From Chloroflexi bacterium UBA4736 (lineage in GTDB: Bacteria; Chloroflexota; Dormibacteria; Dormibacterales; Dormibacteraceae): DNA of 64,000 bases. The number at the start of each line of letters is the position of its first letter. Positions within the stretch are counted from its first letter, which is position 1. Positions 51,484 through 60,628 of this stretch are shown here, in pieces. The stretch covers positions 1-64,000 of the forward strand of contig DHIW01000010.1 of NCBI GenBank assembly GCA_002404015.1. Direction: 5' to 3'. A program made the translations under genes and the position numbers. The notes below the pieces were generated by a model. That model was not told the origin of the DNA. It did not search any database and worked only from the letters and a program-made list of their open reading frames with translations.

Positions 51484-52847
51484 GGCCGGCTAACCGACAG
51501 CCGGGTCTTGTAGCCGCTGTCGCCGAAGTCCGTTTCGGGGATCAGCTCGACGTGGCAGCGGAAGGTGAGGTGGGAGCGGACCGCACTCTCGATCTCGGCG
51601 GCCAGCCCGGGATCGCTGGACGAGCCGCCGGGGACTTCGACCTCGACCGGCACCGGCGGCTCGATGCTGACCGCCCCTTTCTGGCGGAGGACCCGCGCCC
51701 GACCCGTGACGCGGGGCCGGAACTCGCCCACCACGGCCAGGATGGCGGAGGGATAGACGTTGACCCCGCGCACGATGAACATGTCGTCGCGGCGGCCGAG
51801 GCAGCGCATGCGGAAGCTGGTCCGGCCGCACTCGCACGCGGTGCCCTCGATCCGGACGACGTCGGCGCTCAGGAACCGGACCACCGGCATCGCCTCGCGG
51901 GTGAGGTGGGTGTACACGAGCTCGCCGACCGCACCCTCTTCGATCGCGATCGGCTCTCGGGAGTCGGGGTCGACGAGCTCCGGCCAGACGTGGCCACCGC
52001 CGCAGAAGTGCATGCCGAGCTGCAGCGGGCACTCGCCGAAGAGGGAGGGCGCGACATCACCGATGCCCAGCACCTCATTGACGGTTGCGCCCAGCACATC
52101 CTGGATGTGGTCGCGGATCGCGGGGATGCCGCCCCCCGGCTCGCCCCCGGTGACGACATGGATCAGGGCGAGCGAGCTGGGGTCGGGGTCGTTCAGCGCC
52201 AGCCGGTTGGCGAGGTGCTGGGCGAACGAGGGGGTGGCCAGCAGCGTGTCCGCGATGCCGGACCGCAGGCTGAAGAGCACCCGATCGGTGTCGCCGGGGC
52301 CCACCGGGACCGAGCGCACGCCGATCTGCGAGAGCACGAAGTGGGTGTGGCCCGCCACAAACGGGCCGATGCCGAAGGACGAGAGGACGCTGTGGTGGTC
52401 GTGGATGCCCGTCGCGTAGTAGGTGCGGGTTCCGATTGCGGTCCACCCGTCGACGTCGGCTGCCGTGAGCGCGAGCACGCTCGGGGAACCGGTCGTCCCA
52501 CTCGTCTGGTAGACCCGCTTGACGCGCTCGGCGGATACGCAGAGATTGCTTCCGAAGGGCGGCGCCTCGTCCGCTGCGGCCTTCAGGTCGTCCTTGTTGG
52601 TGAACGGCAGCTGCGCCAGGTCGGCGAGGCCGACTCCCGTCGTTCCGATCCCGGCCGCCTGGAACTTGCGCCGATAGAATGCGGAGTGCTCCAGCAGGTG
52701 GCGGAACTGGCGTTGCCAGGCGGCGGCGGCCCTGGCCGACGCCTCTTTTGCGGGGGCGGTCTCGGTCTCCCGGTCCCAGATCCAGTCTCGGTCGCAATGG
52801 TCGCCCCCAAGGCGGCCGCTCGACCCCTTCTCCTGCTTCGAGAGCAC
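51480..52847 (-). CDS. phenylacetate-CoA ligase-family AMP-binding enzyme
   Basis: 455 residues. FRHLLEHSAFYRRKFQAAG is the typical PaaK N-terminus, YQTSGTTGSPSVLALT the AMP-binding loop, and LGRRDDMFIVRGVNVYPSAI the C-terminal hinge. A CxC-like element (ACECGRTS) resembles the zinc-like site of some PaaK relatives. It activates an aromatic or other carboxylate to a CoA ester. GTG 52847 has GGTGGAGG upstream. Intergenic 52848-53017 shows no gene. Confidence 0.83.
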   Translation of the reverse strand: MLSKQEKGSSGRLGGDHCDRDWIWDRETETAPAKEASARAAAAWQRQFRHLLEHSAFYRRKFQAAGIGTTGVGLADLAQLPFTNKDDLKAAADEAPPFGSNLCVSAERVKRVYQTSGTTGSPSVLALTAADVDGWTAIGTRTYYATGIHDHHSVLSSFGIGPFVAGHTHFVLSQIGVRSVPVGPGDTDRVLFSLRSGIADTLLATPSFAQHLANRLALNDPDPSSLALIHVVTGGEPGGGIPAIRDHIQDVLGATVNEVLGIGDVAPSLFGECPLQLGMHFCGGGHVWPELVDPDSREPIAIEEGAVGELVYTHLTREAMPVVRFLSADVVRIEGTACECGRTSFRMRCLGRRDDMFIVRGVNVYPSAILAVVGEFRPRVTGRARVLRQKGAVSIEPPVPVEVEVPGGSSSDPGLAAEIESAVRSHLTFRCHVELIPETDFGDSGYKTRLSVSRP

Positions 52848-53017
52848 GTCGGCGTGACGACCTCCACCTGCCAGCCGGCCGGCAACAAACTGCGCGCCGA
52901 TTGTAACTACCGGGCCGGATCGGCCTGGGCCCCAGGGGTCTCGGCCCGGCCGCGTTCAGGCAATTCTCAGGCCGTTCCTACGTCGGCCTCAGGGTGGGTG
53001 CCCAGGGTGGACCGCTG

Positions 53018-54169
53018 ATGCGGGCGCCATCCGTTCACGGGAGCCGAGGATCGCTGGGACTGGCGCTCGCCAGCATCGGGATCGTCGCCGCCCTGGCGGC
53101 GTGCAGCTCACCGGTCCGCCTCGCCACCCCGTCTGAGGTGAAGCAGGCGACGGCCCCCTCGCCCACGCCGGCTGCCATCACGGCGCCGATCCCGGGAGCG
53201 AGCGCCGCGCCCGGCGCCTCGCCCGCCCCCGGCGCCTCCCCCGCGCCGGCCCCGGCGGGCTCAGGCGCCCTGGGGCAGCTCCAGAACGAGCTCCGGCTGC
53301 TGATCGACAAGGTGCTCCCCTCGGTAGTGCAGATCGACACCGGGAACGGCCTGGGATCGGGAGTCGTGATGGACGCCCAGGGTGACATAGTCACCAACGC
53401 CCACGTGGTCGAATCGGCGAGCAGCCTCACCGTCACCACCTCGGACGGCCACACCTACTCGGCCACGCTGGTCGGCTCCTATGCCGCCAACGACCTGGCC
53501 GTCATCAAGGTGAGCAGCGACGCCAGCCTCAAGCCGGCCACCTTCGGCGACTCGGCGGCCGCCCGCGTGGGCGACATCGTGCTCGCGATCGGGAGCCCGC
53601 TTGGCCTGACCGACAGCGTGAGCGAGGGCATCATCAGCGGCACCGGCCGTGAGCAGCCCGAGGGCAACGGGATCACGCTCAGGGGCCTGATCCAGACGAC
53701 CGCCTCGATCAACCCCGGCAACTCGGGCGGCGCCCTCGTGGACATCAGCGGCCAGGTCATCGGGATTCCGACGCTGGGCGCCAGCGCCTCGCCGCGCGGG
53801 GGCGCCGCAGCCAGCATCGGATTCGCCATTCCCAGCAGCCAGGTGCTGAGCGTCACCAAGCAGCTGACGACCGGCGGCACGGTCACCCAGACCAACCAGG
53901 CTTACCTGGGGGTCGTGGTCAGCGCCGCCTCCAACGGTGGAGCCCTGGTCGGTTCCGTCGCAGCGGGCGGACCGGCCGACGCCGCCGGCGTGAAGGCCGG
54001 CTGGATCGTGCATTCCCTGGGCGGCCACGCGGTCGCCGATTCGAGCAGCGTCAGCCAGATCCTGTCCGGCCTCAAGCCGGGGGACAAAATCCAGTTGACC
54101 GCCCAACTGCCGGACGGCTCGTCGAGGACCGTGACGGTTACCCTCGGCCAGCGGCCGCCCGGCCCGTGA
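53018..54169 (+). CDS. HtrA/DegP-like serine protease, lipoprotein
   Basis: 383 residues. Lipobox LAAC (Cys29) after a short signal, then an Ala/Pro/Ser linker with repeated GASPAP, then the trypsin-like domain: H129 (TNAHVV), D159 (ANDLAVI) and S236 (GNSGGAL) are all present, with a C-terminal PDZ-like domain (PADAAGVKAGWIVHSLGG). It should be an extracytoplasmic quality-control protease. ATG 53018 has AGGGTGG 7 nt upstream. It precedes the MoxR operon by 11 bp. Confidence 0.88.
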   Translation: MRAPSVHGSRGSLGLALASIGIVAALAACSSPVRLATPSEVKQATAPSPTPAAITAPIPGASAAPGASPAPGASPAPAPAGSGALGQLQNELRLLIDKVLPSVVQIDTGNGLGSGVVMDAQGDIVTNAHVVESASSLTVTTSDGHTYSATLVGSYAANDLAVIKVSSDASLKPATFGDSAAARVGDIVLAIGSPLGLTDSVSEGIISGTGREQPEGNGITLRGLIQTTASINPGNSGGALVDISGQVIGIPTLGASASPRGGAAASIGFAIPSSQVLSVTKQLTTGGTVTQTNQAYLGVVVSAASNGGALVGSVAAGGPADAAGVKAGWIVHSLGGHAVADSSSVSQILSGLKPGDKIQLTAQLPDGSSRTVTVTLGQRPPGP

Positions 54170-54180
54170 CAAGGAGACAC

Positions 54181-55215
54181 ATGCAAGAACCAAAAGCAGC
54201 TCAGCCGACGGCGCGACTAACCCAGGAATACGCGGCCCGGGTGCCCGCCCCGGTGGAGCAGGTCCTCTTCGAGGTGCGCCGGATGATCGTCGGCCAAGAC
54301 CGGCTCCTCGAGCGCCTCGCCGTCGCCCTGCTGGCGGGCGGCCACGTCCTCCTCGAGGGCGTCCCCGGGCTGGCCAAGACTGCCACCGTGCGGGCGCTGG
54401 CACAGGCGGTCGGCGGCACGTTCGGCCGGATCCAGTTCACGCCCGACCTGGTGCCCGCCGACCTCATCGGGACCCGGATGTACAACCCGCGGCGGGCGGA
54501 GTTCACCACCGAGCTGGGGCCGGTCTTCTGCAACCTGCTGCTCGCGGACGAGGTGAACCGCGCTCCGGCGAAGGTCCAGTCCGCCCTGCTGGAGGTGATG
54601 CAGGAGCACCAGGTGACGATCGGCAAGCAGAGCTACCCCGTCAGCGAGCCGTTCCTGGTGCTCGCCACTCAGAACCCGATCGAAGCCGACGGCACCTACC
54701 CGCTTCCGGAAGCGCAGATCGACCGCTTCATGCTCAAAGTCCTGGTGGGCTATCCCTCGCTGGAGGAGGAGGTCGTGGTGGTCGAGCGCATGATCGGACC
54801 CCCGATCGAGATTCAGCAGGTGATCAGCCTGGACCAGCTCCGGGAGATGCAGGCTTCCGTGCGGGCCGTTTACGTCGACCCCGCGGTCATTACCTACGCC
54901 GCCAACCTGACGGCCGCCACGCGCACCCCGGCCACGTCGGGCCTGTCCGAGTTCGCCGGCGCGATCGCCTACGGCGCCAGCCCGCGCGCCTCCATCCACC
55001 TGGTGGCGGCGGCCCGCGCCCTCGCCTTCATCCGCGGTCGCGGATACGTCCTTGGCCACGACGTGCGGGACGTCGCGCCCGAGGTGCTCCGTCATCGCAT
55101 CGTCCTGAGCTACGACGGCATCGCCGACGAGGTCTCGACCGAGGCAATCATCGCACGCGTCCTCGAGAACCAGGCTCTGCCCCGGATCGACCTCGCCGAA
55201 CGTCATGCCTCCTGA
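54181..55215 (+). CDS. MoxR-family AAA+ ATPase
   Basis: 344 residues. Walker A GVPGLAKTA, Walker B LLLADEVNRAPAKVQSALLE, sensor 1 ATQNPIEADGTYPLPEAQ and the C-terminal lid are all clear. MoxR ATPases act as chaperones that insert metal or activate VWA-domain partners; here DUF58 and VWA proteins follow directly. ATG 54181 is preceded by AAGGAG; an upstream GTG at 54166 is less likely. Confidence 0.9.
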   Translation: MQEPKAAQPTARLTQEYAARVPAPVEQVLFEVRRMIVGQDRLLERLAVALLAGGHVLLEGVPGLAKTATVRALAQAVGGTFGRIQFTPDLVPADLIGTRMYNPRRAEFTTELGPVFCNLLLADEVNRAPAKVQSALLEVMQEHQVTIGKQSYPVSEPFLVLATQNPIEADGTYPLPEAQIDRFMLKVLVGYPSLEEEVVVVERMIGPPIEIQQVISLDQLREMQASVRAVYVDPAVITYAANLTAATRTPATSGLSEFAGAIAYGASPRASIHLVAAARALAFIRGRGYVLGHDVRDVAPEVLRHRIVLSYDGIADEVSTEAIIARVLENQALPRIDLAERHAS

Positions 55216-56137
55216 CCACCGCAGCTCCACGGCGCGAGCCCGCTCCCGCGAGGTGCTTCGCCGCCTGCGCTGGCCGATCGCGCGGCGCCTCGGCGTTCAT
55301 GCCTGGGGAGACGAGCTCTCGCGCTTGCGGGGCCCCGGCATCGAGTACGCCGACGTCCGGGAATACCAGTTCGCCGAGGACGCGCGCCTGATCGACTGGA
55401 ACCTGACGGCCCGGTCGGATCGCCCGTGGGTCAGGGAGTCCCACCCGGACCGGTCGCTGGACGTCTGGCTGGCCGTAGACGCCAGCCGCTCGCTGGACTG
55501 GGGGACTGCCACCTGCCTGAAGAGCGACGCCGCCTTCGAGCTGGTCGGCCTGGCCACGCTCCTGCTGACGCGACACGGCAACCGGGTGGGGGCGATCATC
55601 TTCGACACCGAGGTGCGCCGGATCTGCCCGCCGACGGCCGGGCGCCGGGGCCGGCTCGCGCTGCTTTCAAAAGTGGAGGCAGCGGACGCCTCGCAGACCC
55701 TCGGCGGGCCGACCAACCTCGCGAGCGCGCTGGCATACGCGGCTCGCCTGATCAGCCGGCCCTCGGTCGTGATCGTTATCAGCGACTTCCTGGTCGCGCC
55801 GGGCTGGGAGCGGGGGCTCAAGGCCCTTGCGCTGCGCCACGAGGTGGTCGCCGTCCGCATCACCGATCCCCGGGAGGGCGAGATCCCCGCGATCGGCGTG
55901 GTCACGTTCGAGGACCCCGAGACCGGCGCCCAGCTCGAGGTCGACACCGGCAGCTCGGCGCTGCGCGAGCGCTTCCGCCAGGCAGCCCTCGAGCAGCGCC
56001 GCCAGCTTGTCGCCGAGCTGAAGCAGGCGCGCGCGGACCTGCTCGAGGTCAGCACCGGCGACGCGGTCCTCGGCCAGCTGGTCGCGTTTCTCCGCAGCCG
56101 GGCGGCGAAGCGGCCGGCGGGTGCGCTCCCGCAGTGA
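55205..56137 (+). CDS. DUF58 protein
   Basis: 310 residues. RRLGVHAWGDELSRLRGPG and EYADVREYQFAEDARLIDWN are the DUF58 signature (the D-x-R-x-Y and D-W-N motifs), followed by a VWA-like sheet (LDVWLAVDASRSLDWG). It is a partner of MoxR in cofactor insertion or cell-surface assembly. ATG 55205 overlaps moxR; its stop overlaps the VWA gene's GTG. Confidence 0.87.
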   Translation: MPPDHRSSTARARSREVLRRLRWPIARRLGVHAWGDELSRLRGPGIEYADVREYQFAEDARLIDWNLTARSDRPWVRESHPDRSLDVWLAVDASRSLDWGTATCLKSDAAFELVGLATLLLTRHGNRVGAIIFDTEVRRICPPTAGRRGRLALLSKVEAADASQTLGGPTNLASALAYAARLISRPSVVIVISDFLVAPGWERGLKALALRHEVVAVRITDPREGEIPAIGVVTFEDPETGAQLEVDTGSSALRERFRQAALEQRRQLVAELKQARADLLEVSTGDAVLGQLVAFLRSRAAKRPAGALPQ

Positions 56138-57081
56138 CCTTCCAGCAGCCGCTCTTCCTGATCAGCCTGGTCGCGGTGCCGGTCCTGGCCGGTCTCTACG
56201 TGCTGGCGCAGGGCCGCCGGCGGCGATTCACGCTCCGATTCACCAACCTGGCCCTGATGCAGTCGGTCGTGGGGCGCCGGCCCAATGTCCGACGGCACTT
56301 CCCGCCTTTCCTCTTCCTGCTGGGGGCGGCGGCGCTGCTCCTGGGACTGGCCGGTCCGATCCTCAACCTGGAGGTGGCCCGGAGCGACGCCAGCGTGATG
56401 CTGGTCATCGACGTCTCGGGCTCGATGCAGGCGACGGATGTGCAGCCGACCCGGCTGGACGCCGCCCGCAGCGCGGCCAAGACCCTGATCGATCAGCTGC
56501 CCTCCAACAACCGTGTCGGGCTGGTCAGCTTCAACGGGAACGCTCGCCTCGACGCCGCCCTGACCGACAACCGCCAGACCGTGCTGTCGGCACTGGACGG
56601 CCTGGTGGCGAACGGCGGAACCGCGATCGGCTCGGGGCTCTCCCTGGCGCTCGAGCAGCTGGCGCCGGGCTCGAATCGGGCCTCCGGTGCCAACCGGCCC
56701 GCGGCGATGATCGTGCTCCTGACCGACGGTGTCTCGAACACCGGGATCGATCCCCAGGCTGCGGCGGACCAGGCCCGAGCGGCCGGGGTCCGGGTGCAGA
56801 CCATCGGCGTCGGCCTTCGAAACGCCAGTGTCCGGGTCCGGGGCCAGGAGGTCGGCGGGGTCGATGAGCAGACGCTGCAGGCGATCGCATCCACGACCGG
56901 TGGCAAGTACTACTACGCGGAGGCGGCCGGCCAGCTCACGCAGATCTACTCGTCGCTGGGATCGGAGGTGGCCTGGCGGTTCGTCAAGTTCGACCTGACG
57001 GTCCCGCTGCTGGTGACGGGCATCATCGTGGTCCTGCTGGGCGGCGCGGTCAGCCTGGCCTGGTTCCGGGTCCTCCCCTGA
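56134..57081 (+). CDS. membrane-anchored VWA protein (BatA-like)
   Basis: 315 residues. Two N-terminal membrane helices (LISLVAVPVLAGLYVLA and FLFLLGAAALLLGLAG), a VWA domain with the MIDAS motif DVSGSM and LLTDGVSNTGID, and a C-terminal membrane helix: the layout of BatA/aerotolerance-type proteins. It completes the MoxR-DUF58-VWA set. GTG 56134 overlaps the DUF58 stop. Confidence 0.88.
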   Translation: MTFQQPLFLISLVAVPVLAGLYVLAQGRRRRFTLRFTNLALMQSVVGRRPNVRRHFPPFLFLLGAAALLLGLAGPILNLEVARSDASVMLVIDVSGSMQATDVQPTRLDAARSAAKTLIDQLPSNNRVGLVSFNGNARLDAALTDNRQTVLSALDGLVANGGTAIGSGLSLALEQLAPGSNRASGANRPAAMIVLLTDGVSNTGIDPQAAADQARAAGVRVQTIGVGLRNASVRVRGQEVGGVDEQTLQAIASTTGGKYYYAEAAGQLTQIYSSLGSEVAWRFVKFDLTVPLLVTGIIVVLLGGAVSLAWFRVLP

Positions 57082-57086
57082 ACAGA

Positions 57087-57106
57087 GCCGGCCGCGATCG
57101 GCCGGC
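57087..57106. terminator. GC-rich hairpin between convergent genes
   Basis: GCCGGCC (57087-57093) pairs perfectly with GGCCGGC (57100-57106) over GCGATC, 5 nt past the VWA stop and 27 nt before the ferritin-like gene's stop. There is no T-run, so it is a weak or Rho-assisted candidate. Confidence 0.45.
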
Positions 57107-57132
57107 CCTGGACGCTGGGGAGCTCTCGTGGC

Positions 57133-58305
57133 TCAGTCGTTGTTGTTCTGCAGGTCCCGCCGCGCCGCGTCGGCCGCGACGGCCAGGGCCATGAGCGTCC
57201 GCAGGAACTCCTGGGACTGACCCTCGAACAGGTGGTCGGCCGTCAGCGACCTGACCGCCGCGACCGCCCCTGCGTTGGCGGCCGAGGTGGGCCTGATAAC
57301 CGAGCACTTGGGCAGGCTCTTGCTGATGAAGTCGGCGGGCTCGGGCAGGATCTTGTTGGGCTGGAACCGCTCCTGGTCGAAGTGTGCGGGATCGCTGAGA
57401 TCAGGGAAGTGCAGCCCTGAGACCGGGTCGGTGAGCCCCGCCAGGGATCCCGACACCGTGTTCGCCACCTTGTCGTGCCACAGCGAGAAGTGGTCGACCT
57501 CGACCCCTCCGATGCTGACGATGATCCGGAGCACCTCCAGGCTCGAGGCCTTGGTCGCGAGCCCGGTGTACAGGCTGGAGCCGCCCTGTTCGATGAGGGC
57601 GAAGTGGAAGGCGGCCGTGTCGGCGATCGCTTGCATGCGCCTGGCCGCGACGGTCGTCGGCAGGTTATCCTGCGCGGTGGTCGGCGGGGTCTCGGTGTCA
57701 TTGAGCGGAATGGCCGGCTGGTTTCGAATCGTCACCGCCTGGTCGAACGTTGCGCCGAGGTCCGGGTTGCCCATCCCCCGATAGCGCGTGTACCAGCTGG
57801 TGTCCACCGTCAGGTTCTTGAGGTTCGTCAGCCGCTTCCGGTTCTGGGCGCCCGTTGCCGCGGTGGTGGGAAGGGTTCGGAACTTCTCGAGGCTCACCTG
57901 GGGCGCGCCTTTCGACTTCAAGTAGGCGTTCAGGAATTCAGCGTGGCTCTCCTCGTCGTCCGTGTTGTCGGTGATGTACTGGGGCATATCGCCGTCGATG
58001 TTTTCCAGCGCGGCCTTGTAGGCGGGGTTGGCGCCCAGGGCACCGCCCAGCTCGCTGTACTGCTCCCAGAGATCGCTCTCGATGATCTCGGCTGCCGCCA
58101 GGAAGCGAAGGATCGCGATGTCGCCCTTGTTCAGCCGGCTGTCGTCCGACGCCTGGACTGTACCCGGCACAAGCGCCACGGCCGGAAGGGCCGCGCTCAC
58201 CACCCCAAGACCCCTCAGAAACGAGCGCCGTTTGACGACCCGATGCCACTGCGACTCGAGATCCTCAACCGTGCTGCCGACATCGGGAAGCCCTTTTTTG
58301 GCCAT
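57133..58305 (-). CDS. Tat-exported ferritin-like domain protein
   Basis: 390 residues. RRSFLRGLGVVSAALPAVAL with cleavage near VQA (residue ~52) is a twin-arginine signal. The mature part has four-helix-bundle segments with Glu and His (AILRFLAAAEIIESDLWEQY, then DDEESHAEFLNAYL, FHFALIEQGG and VEVDHFSLWHD) that could form a di-iron site. These proteins may oxidise or store metal outside the membrane. ATG 58305 has GGAGG on the minus strand about 8 nt upstream. Confidence 0.75.
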   Translation of the reverse strand: MAKKGLPDVGSTVEDLESQWHRVVKRRSFLRGLGVVSAALPAVALVPGTVQASDDSRLNKGDIAILRFLAAAEIIESDLWEQYSELGGALGANPAYKAALENIDGDMPQYITDNTDDEESHAEFLNAYLKSKGAPQVSLEKFRTLPTTAATGAQNRKRLTNLKNLTVDTSWYTRYRGMGNPDLGATFDQAVTIRNQPAIPLNDTETPPTTAQDNLPTTVAARRMQAIADTAAFHFALIEQGGSSLYTGLATKASSLEVLRIIVSIGGVEVDHFSLWHDKVANTVSGSLAGLTDPVSGLHFPDLSDPAHFDQERFQPNKILPEPADFISKSLPKCSVIRPTSAANAGAVAAVRSLTADHLFEGQSQEFLRTLMALAVAADAARRDLQNNND

Positions 58306-58398
58306 GCTCCGTCCTCCCATGTGGGTGTCGCAATCGCGATCCGCAACCTTCTGCGTGGCCACGAGTGATGACGCGGCGCCGGTTACTACCGGGGGGAG

Positions 58399-59172
58399 TT
58401 ACGGAGGAACTGCCAGACCCCGACCGTCGCGCTCGCCCCGGAACTCCGGGTCGGCGTACATGCCGCCCTGGGCTCCCAGGTGCTCGCTGGCGTCCGGTTC
58501 GACATCGCCTTCGAATGCGTCGGCGTCGTCCTGGGGCCGGTAGCCGATCGCCTCCGCGGCTGCCATGTCCCACCAGCCCCGGCTGGTCCGGGAGACGCCA
58601 TAGACGACGGCGAAACGAAGCGGCGCGTCCAGGCAGGCCCGGAACAGCGCCACCCCGTCCCGGTGGGAGAGCCAGGTCGAGAGGTGGCGGGCGTCCTGGG
58701 GCCGTTCCAGGAAGCTGCCGATCCTGACGCAGGCCACCTCCAGCCCCCACTTCTCCGCGTAGAGCCGGCCCAGGGCCTCGCCGAAGACCTTGCTCACGCC
58801 GTAGAAACCGTCGGGCCGCACCGGCGCCTCGGCGCCGATGTGCTCCGAGCGCGGGTACATGCCGGTCGCGTGGTTGCTGCTCGCGAAGACCACCCGGCGC
58901 ACGCCCTGGCGGCGGGCTGCCTCGTAGACGTTGTAGGTACCCCGGAGGTTGTGGTCGAGGATGGCCTCGAAAGGCGCCTCGGTGGGGATCGCACCGAGGT
59001 GCACGACCTTTTCGACACCGGCGAGGGCCTGCTCCACGGCCGCCAGGTCCCGCAGGTCGACCTGTTCGATGCCCTCGCCGGCCCGGATATCGAGGAGGCG
59101 GAGCCGGCCGCCGAGCTCGCGGGCCAGCACGCTGCCGATGACGCCCGCCGCGCCGGTGATCGCGAGGAGGCC
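58399..59172 (-). CDS. uronate dehydrogenase-like NAD-dependent epimerase/dehydratase
   Basis: About 258 residues. LLAITGAAGVIGS gives the Rossmann NAD loop, HLGAIPTEAPFEAILDHN and ASSNHATGMYPRS are uronate dehydrogenase-type motifs, and YGVSK holds the catalytic Tyr/Lys. It may oxidise galacturonate or glucuronate to the aldarolactone. The first standard start (GTG 59130) would delete the NAD loop; the open frame goes on to 59172 and beyond without ATG, GTG or TTG, right behind the DapA-family stop, so the start codon is unresolved. Confidence 0.72.
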   Translation of the reverse strand, partial: GLLAITGAAGVIGSVLARELGGRLRLLDIRAGEGIEQVDLRDLAAVEQALAGVEKVVHLGAIPTEAPFEAILDHNLRGTYNVYEAARRQGVRRVVFASSNHATGMYPRSEHIGAEAPVRPDGFYGVSKVFGEALGRLYAEKWGLEVACVRIGSFLERPQDARHLSTWLSHRDGVALFRACLDAPLRFAVVYGVSRTSRGWWDMAAAEAIGYRPQDDADAFEGDVEPDASEHLGAQGGMYADPEFRGERDGRGLAVPP

Positions 59173-59173
59173 G

Positions 59174-60094
59174 TCAGCCGTGGCGGGAGCCGACCGCTGA
59201 GAGCAGGCCCCAGCCCAGCAGCTGCTCTCGGAGGTCCTCGCGGGCAGCCTGGCTCAGCACGGGGACGGGGGGCGCCGGCCACGGCTCACACACCCCCATC
59301 AGGTCGAGGGCCGCTTTGATGGCGGCCGGAAAGACGCCTGCCCGGACAGCCAGGACCAGCTGCAGCAGCAGGTCCTGGTGGGACCGCGCCAGCTCCCACT
59401 GGCCGCCGACGAAGGACTCATAGACGCGCACCACCCAGCCCGGAGCGACGTTGGCGCCGCCGCAGATCGTGCCCGCCCCGCCCATGGCCATCGACGCCAG
59501 GAGCATCGTGTCGCTCCCGGTGAAGACGCAGAAGCCGGGCAGCTCGCGAGTGGCCAGGCAGATGCGCTCGAAGTATTCGAAATCGCGGCTCGAGTCCTTT
59601 GTCCCGGCGACCGTGCCCTCGCTTGCCAGTGCGGCCAGCGTGGCCGGCTCGACCACCACCTTGGTGAACTGGGGGATGTTGTAGACCAGGATCGGCAGGG
59701 GGCTTTCGGCTGCCAGGCGGCGATAGAAACCCAGCACCGTCGCCTGGTCGATCGGGTAGTAGAAGGGCGGTGTCACCAGGGCGGCCACGGCACCCAGCTC
59801 AGCGGCTGCCGCCACCTCGGCGCGGGCCGCGGCCAGGTGGGTCTGGGCAACCCCGCAGATCACGGGCACGCGGCCGCCGGCCGCCCGGACAACGGCTGCC
59901 AGCACCAGCCGCCGGCTGGGCTCGTCGAGGGAGGCCGTCTCGCCCGTCGAGCCGAGGGCGAGCAGCCCGTGCACGCCGCCGGCGAGCACGTGCTCCACCA
60001 GGCGGCCGATGGCCGGTTCGTCGACGGTCCCGTCCTGGCGCAGCGGAGTCACCAGCGCCGGCAGCACGCCATGCAGTTCTTCGATCTCGGTCAT
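59174..60094 (-). CDS. DapA-family aldolase/dehydratase
   Basis: 306 residues, class I aldolase barrel. GSTGETASLDEPSRR is the pyruvate-binding loop, VYNIPQF carries the active Tyr, and AGTKDSSRDF the Schiff-base Lys. The DapA family includes dihydrodipicolinate synthase and KDG-dehydratase/aldolases. The adjacent uronate dehydrogenase-like gene makes a sugar-acid role, such as ketodeoxyglucarate dehydratase, more likely than lysine synthesis. ATG 60094 follows GGAGGA by about 3 nt. Confidence 0.8.
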   Translation of the reverse strand: MTEIEELHGVLPALVTPLRQDGTVDEPAIGRLVEHVLAGGVHGLLALGSTGETASLDEPSRRLVLAAVVRAAGGRVPVICGVAQTHLAAARAEVAAAAELGAVAALVTPPFYYPIDQATVLGFYRRLAAESPLPILVYNIPQFTKVVVEPATLAALASEGTVAGTKDSSRDFEYFERICLATRELPGFCVFTGSDTMLLASMAMGGAGTICGGANVAPGWVVRVYESFVGGQWELARSHQDLLLQLVLAVRAGVFPAAIKAALDLMGVCEPWPAPPVPVLSQAAREDLREQLLGWGLLSAVGSRHG

Positions 60095-60144
60095 TGCTCC
60101 TCCAAGCACCCTCGGTCAGGGCCTGTCAATGGTGATTGATGTGT

Positions 60145-60357
60145 CTACAGGAGCCTGGGCACGTCGTCGAGGACAACCTGCAGCCTCAGCGCGAGCCGCA
60201 CTTCGCCGGCCGCCCGCAGCTGCACGACGGTGCCCGCAAGTCCCTCGACGACCGCGTACACCTCGTCAGCACACGTGGCGCTCGTACGGCCGAGCCGCAC
60301 GTCCTCATCCAACCTGTCTCGCCAACGGGTCAGGGGCGGCGACCACTGGTGGGCCAT
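60145..60357 (-). CDS. 70-residue hypothetical protein
   Basis: MAHQWSPPLTRWRDRLDEDV opens it, and the rest (ADEVYAVVEGLAGTVVQLRA, ALRLQVVLDDVPRLL) looks like two helices. ATG 60357 shares bases with the TGA of the preceding 64-residue ORF (TGATG). No family recognised. Confidence 0.45.
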   Translation of the reverse strand: MAHQWSPPLTRWRDRLDEDVRLGRTSATCADEVYAVVEGLAGTVVQLRAAGEVRLALRLQVVLDDVPRLL

Positions 60358-60551
60358 CAGGTGCCGGCGGGCTTGCCGGGGGACGTCCGCCGCGCCAGCT
60401 CGCGGCGCGCGCATTCGATCGCGGACGCGGCGTCGTGGTGGGTGATGTGCTCGCAGTTCCAGACGCCCTGGCCGTCGGACTGCGTGACCACCGCGGTGTA
60501 GTCAGATCGGCCCTCCTGCTGAACAGAGGACGCCTGCAGGTCGGGAGGCAC
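60357..60551 (-). CDS. 64-residue hypothetical protein
   Basis: It has a small beta-alpha pattern, YTAVVTQSDGQGVWNCEH, then HHDAASAIECARRELARRTS, like a HicB-type or small dsRBD-like fold, but the similarity is weak. GTG 60551 is the only start. It is coupled to the next ORF. Function unknown; an antitoxin-like role is conceivable but not shown. Confidence 0.4.
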   Translation of the reverse strand: MPPDLQASSVQQEGRSDYTAVVTQSDGQGVWNCEHITHHDAASAIECARRELARRTSPGKPAGT

Positions 60552-60628
60552 CGACCCATTCTGCTCCGCGGCGGCCGATTAGACCCGGCGGCCGCCCGCC
60601 TGCGGCCTCCCCTAACCTGGTCCTGGCC

